From positions 6,628,713 to 6,692,712 of the forward strand of contig NC_092574.1 of the NCBI RefSeq assembly GCF_037975245.1: a stretch of 64,000 nucleotides of DNA, in the 5' to 3' direction. The DNA is from Apostichopus japonicus (Eukaryota > Echinodermata > Holothuroidea > Aspidochirotida > Stichopodidae). Made by a program: the position numbers and the translations under genes. A model generated the notes under the pieces. That model was not told the DNA's origin and ran no database searches. It was given only the letters and a program-made list of their open reading frames with translations. Positions 61,490-64,000 of this stretch are shown here, piece by piece. Positions within the stretch are counted from its first letter, which is position 1; each line of letters begins with the position of its first letter.

Positions 61490-64000
61490 TTCGTTCACGA
61501 GAGTTTCATCGTTGTTTTAAAATAAGTATATACTCTCTCAGATATATATGCATGGTATTGTACTTGTTGGTGCTTGAAAGTATTTCCTGATAGGTATTCG
61601 ATACCCTACCCAATCTCGTGCACAGGAATTTCAAAATAACAAGTTCAACCAGCCAGGTAACTATACACACCATTCAAAAATTGAAGAACCCAAATAGCTT
61701 GCATTCAAAGTCTGTCAGCTGATTCAACGTCGGTAACAGAGTCCTATAGTGATCCGTTCTGCCTCGGGATAAAAGACCATAGAAAACTAAAGCAATCATA
61801 ACAATAGCCTTGTGAAGCTTTTGTTCCTACCATTCAAATCGGCCAAAAACATATTTGTCCCCTGCAGAAGGTTATGTTGCATACCAAGCCGATGACTTTT
61901 TAATTTTTGAACCAAAAGTTGAAAACTCATAAAGATGGGACCGGGGTGGGGTGCACGGGGCTTTGCTTCTTTCCCCTTTCTACCTCGTGCACGGCATACT
62001 TCTAGTTACCGCAACCTAACAGGAAATAACAGCATGACCGTGTTTTAAAGCATGACTTTCGAATTGTTCTGGTATATAATAAGTCTTTGTAAATATTTCA
62101 CTTTTCGATCATTTTACCTGCAGTTTAAGAAATGATTATGCTCTACACACACACGCACAAAGTGCACATTGTCTGTAAGGGTATCAATGCGTTCCTCAAC
62201 AAAACGTCTTTAATTATAAATTGTAGGACCGAAATTATATCTTTCAAATAGACTATATTGTGAAACATAATGTCAGCTCCCCCAAATCACTCTTATCCGA
62301 ATACCAAGGTGAGGGTAGTGGGAGGGGGTGGGGTGGCGGTTGATTGTGGTCATTCTCCTGCTATATACGTACTGTATACTATGCTGCCCATATAAGCCAA
62401 TACATAATTTATATAGGCCTAGCTACTGACAAAAACTTAAAGCAAGGCAGTCTTCTGAGTAAAATTTTGATAGAATAAAATTGTTGCTTCTCATGTCTCA
62501 TATTTACAGCCACTAAAGTGTAATAATACCATTATTTACAATCCGTAGGATGAAACAAAAGTTTCGTCATAATTTGCGGCTTCGCACTAATCCCATTGAC
62601 ACACGCATGAGTGGATCTGTTTGGAAATGAATTATACTGTTTCGCGGATTTGGTAATGAATGTATTCAACGATAATACATATATATATATATTCAACCTG
62701 TTTCGTTCCTCTTCACTAGAGGGCCTGTACTCCTTTTTTTAGTAAATGAAAGGGTGGGTGACTTTAGGCTGAAGGTTAGTCACGATATAGTTGAGTCCAA
62801 CAATAAAGAAAATGTTGAGTGCTTATGGTGCTTTTATAGCTATTTCGGTTTTCAAGATGTTCACATTTTAAAATATACTTAATCTCATGAGTGTTCCTTT
62901 AAGGTGATGACGTCAGCTCTTCATAAGAGGTTTTCACTGTTAATGTTAAAGTCCATTGCTAAGTTCTCATTGCGCAAACGAAACATATTGTGACAACTTC
63001 GTGTGAAAAGCAGATCACCCTTGCATTACCAAAACACCAGTTTCCCTTAACAATTCGTAATACATTATAAACATGTAATTCGAGGACATAAAAGTGTTAT
63101 CTTTCCCCACTGAATTTTGTGTTGCATCTAAGAAACTGGCCTAATGGTTTGCGCATTAGACTATATAGTCCAGTCACTCTAATTGATGAACCTCAGCTGC
63201 TTTTTTAACGGTCATATACCTCAAAAATTAAAAGTGGTTTAGAAATACAAAACTTGGAGGGATAGTTGCATTGTTTGTTAAGGTATTCTACAACAGATGT
63301 CAAAATTAATTTTACGCCTTAATTAAGGCATCCTTCTCAGTCCCAATCGAGACTTCCCTGCGAGAGAGAGGAGGGACTCTATTCCTCCATATAATAGGCC
63401 TATACCTATTCCACGAAATGGTTATGTAATTAATCGAAAATAATGAAAACTCATTTATACCGTATTCCAAGTACGCAGTAAAATAATAACGAAGAGTCAG
63501 TGGACACGACAAAAAGGCATTGTTGTTAAATTATTGCATGTATTTGGAAATGGGATGAAATAGCCGATTCATACAGAGATGACAGCAACTACTGTAAATT
63601 TTAAAGTTTTGTACCCACAGTAAAAACTGGATTGTGCAGCTGACAAATCTGATAGTTCGGAATTAAGGAGGAAGGGAGGGATGGAGGGGGCGGGGGAGGA
63701 AAGGAGGGATAGGGATGGGGAACGGAAGGTTAGGAAGGGGTATAATCATCCATTTACTTTGATATTAAACATGGACGTTTTGCAAAGATAAGGTCACCTC
63801 CACAAGTTTTGGGACATTCCACTAAGTTTTGTTTGGGTCGATTTGTTTGTTTTTCCAAACCGAAAGCCTACCAGCTGCTAACGCTGATAGAAATTGATAA
63901 TCTCTCGTCCTGTGGTTGTTGAGATTCTCCCTTACCATGGCATAGACCGAACAATGATCGGGGTACCACGTCCCATCATACCGTCCTCCCTGATGACCAC
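61486..64000. other. Non-coding right end
   Basis: No exon is recognised, including on looking for a cytoplasmic exon of the cadherin gene. A purine-rich tract (63665-63740) with many GGG and GGGG runs could form quadruplexes. Confidence 0.45.

Overview
The window is eukaryotic nuclear DNA. Genes are split by GT-AG introns, intergenic space is long and AT-rich, and transposons and microsatellites are dense. The STIM orthologue, the single-exon 7-cadherin-repeat gene, the L2/CR1-like LINE ends and tRNA-derived SINEs point to an invertebrate deuterostome. The foldback element resembles the sea urchin TU class, so an echinoderm is the best guess. That placement is an inference, not something the sequence proves.

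Left third (1-18333, + strand): the 3' part of a STIM (stromal interaction molecule) gene. Eleven coding exons from the SAM domain to the polybasic C-terminus join in perfect phase (1,679 coding bases, 558 complete codons plus stop). The signal peptide and EF-hand exons are not seen and should lie upstream of the window. The introns hold LINE and SINE relics, a hAT-like MITE, minisatellites and a duplicated exon tail. The outstanding feature is the exon at 15308. It runs into a 39-bp minisatellite of 24 units, each carrying the same splice-donor position. Seventeen units keep GTAAGT, and all donors are in the same reading phase. The exon could therefore end after any of many units, each step adding 13 residues to a proline-rich STIM tail.

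Middle (18334-58182): about 40 kb with no gene I can support. It is built from transposable elements and simple repeats. They include a hAT-like element (26131-26626, perfect 8-bp target duplication), a 2.3-kb foldback element (27577-29880) with arms made of 18-bp repeats and a nested hairpin, LINE 3' ends (25.5, 31.0 and 39.1-40.6 kb), SINEs (33.1 and 44.7 kb), a hAT-like element (49097-49693), a MITE filled with hairpin units (53683-54163), several long (TA)n arrays and a (CATGC)n-like array.

Right end (58183-61150, + strand): a protocadherin-like gene whose signal peptide, seven cadherin repeats, transmembrane segment and about 130-residue tail lie in one exon. A good splice donor 39 bases before the stop suggests the exon may also splice to cytoplasmic exons beyond the window. 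The last 2.8 kb is non-coding. The two genes are on the same strand but show no sign of working together: one is an ER calcium sensor, the other a surface adhesion protein.
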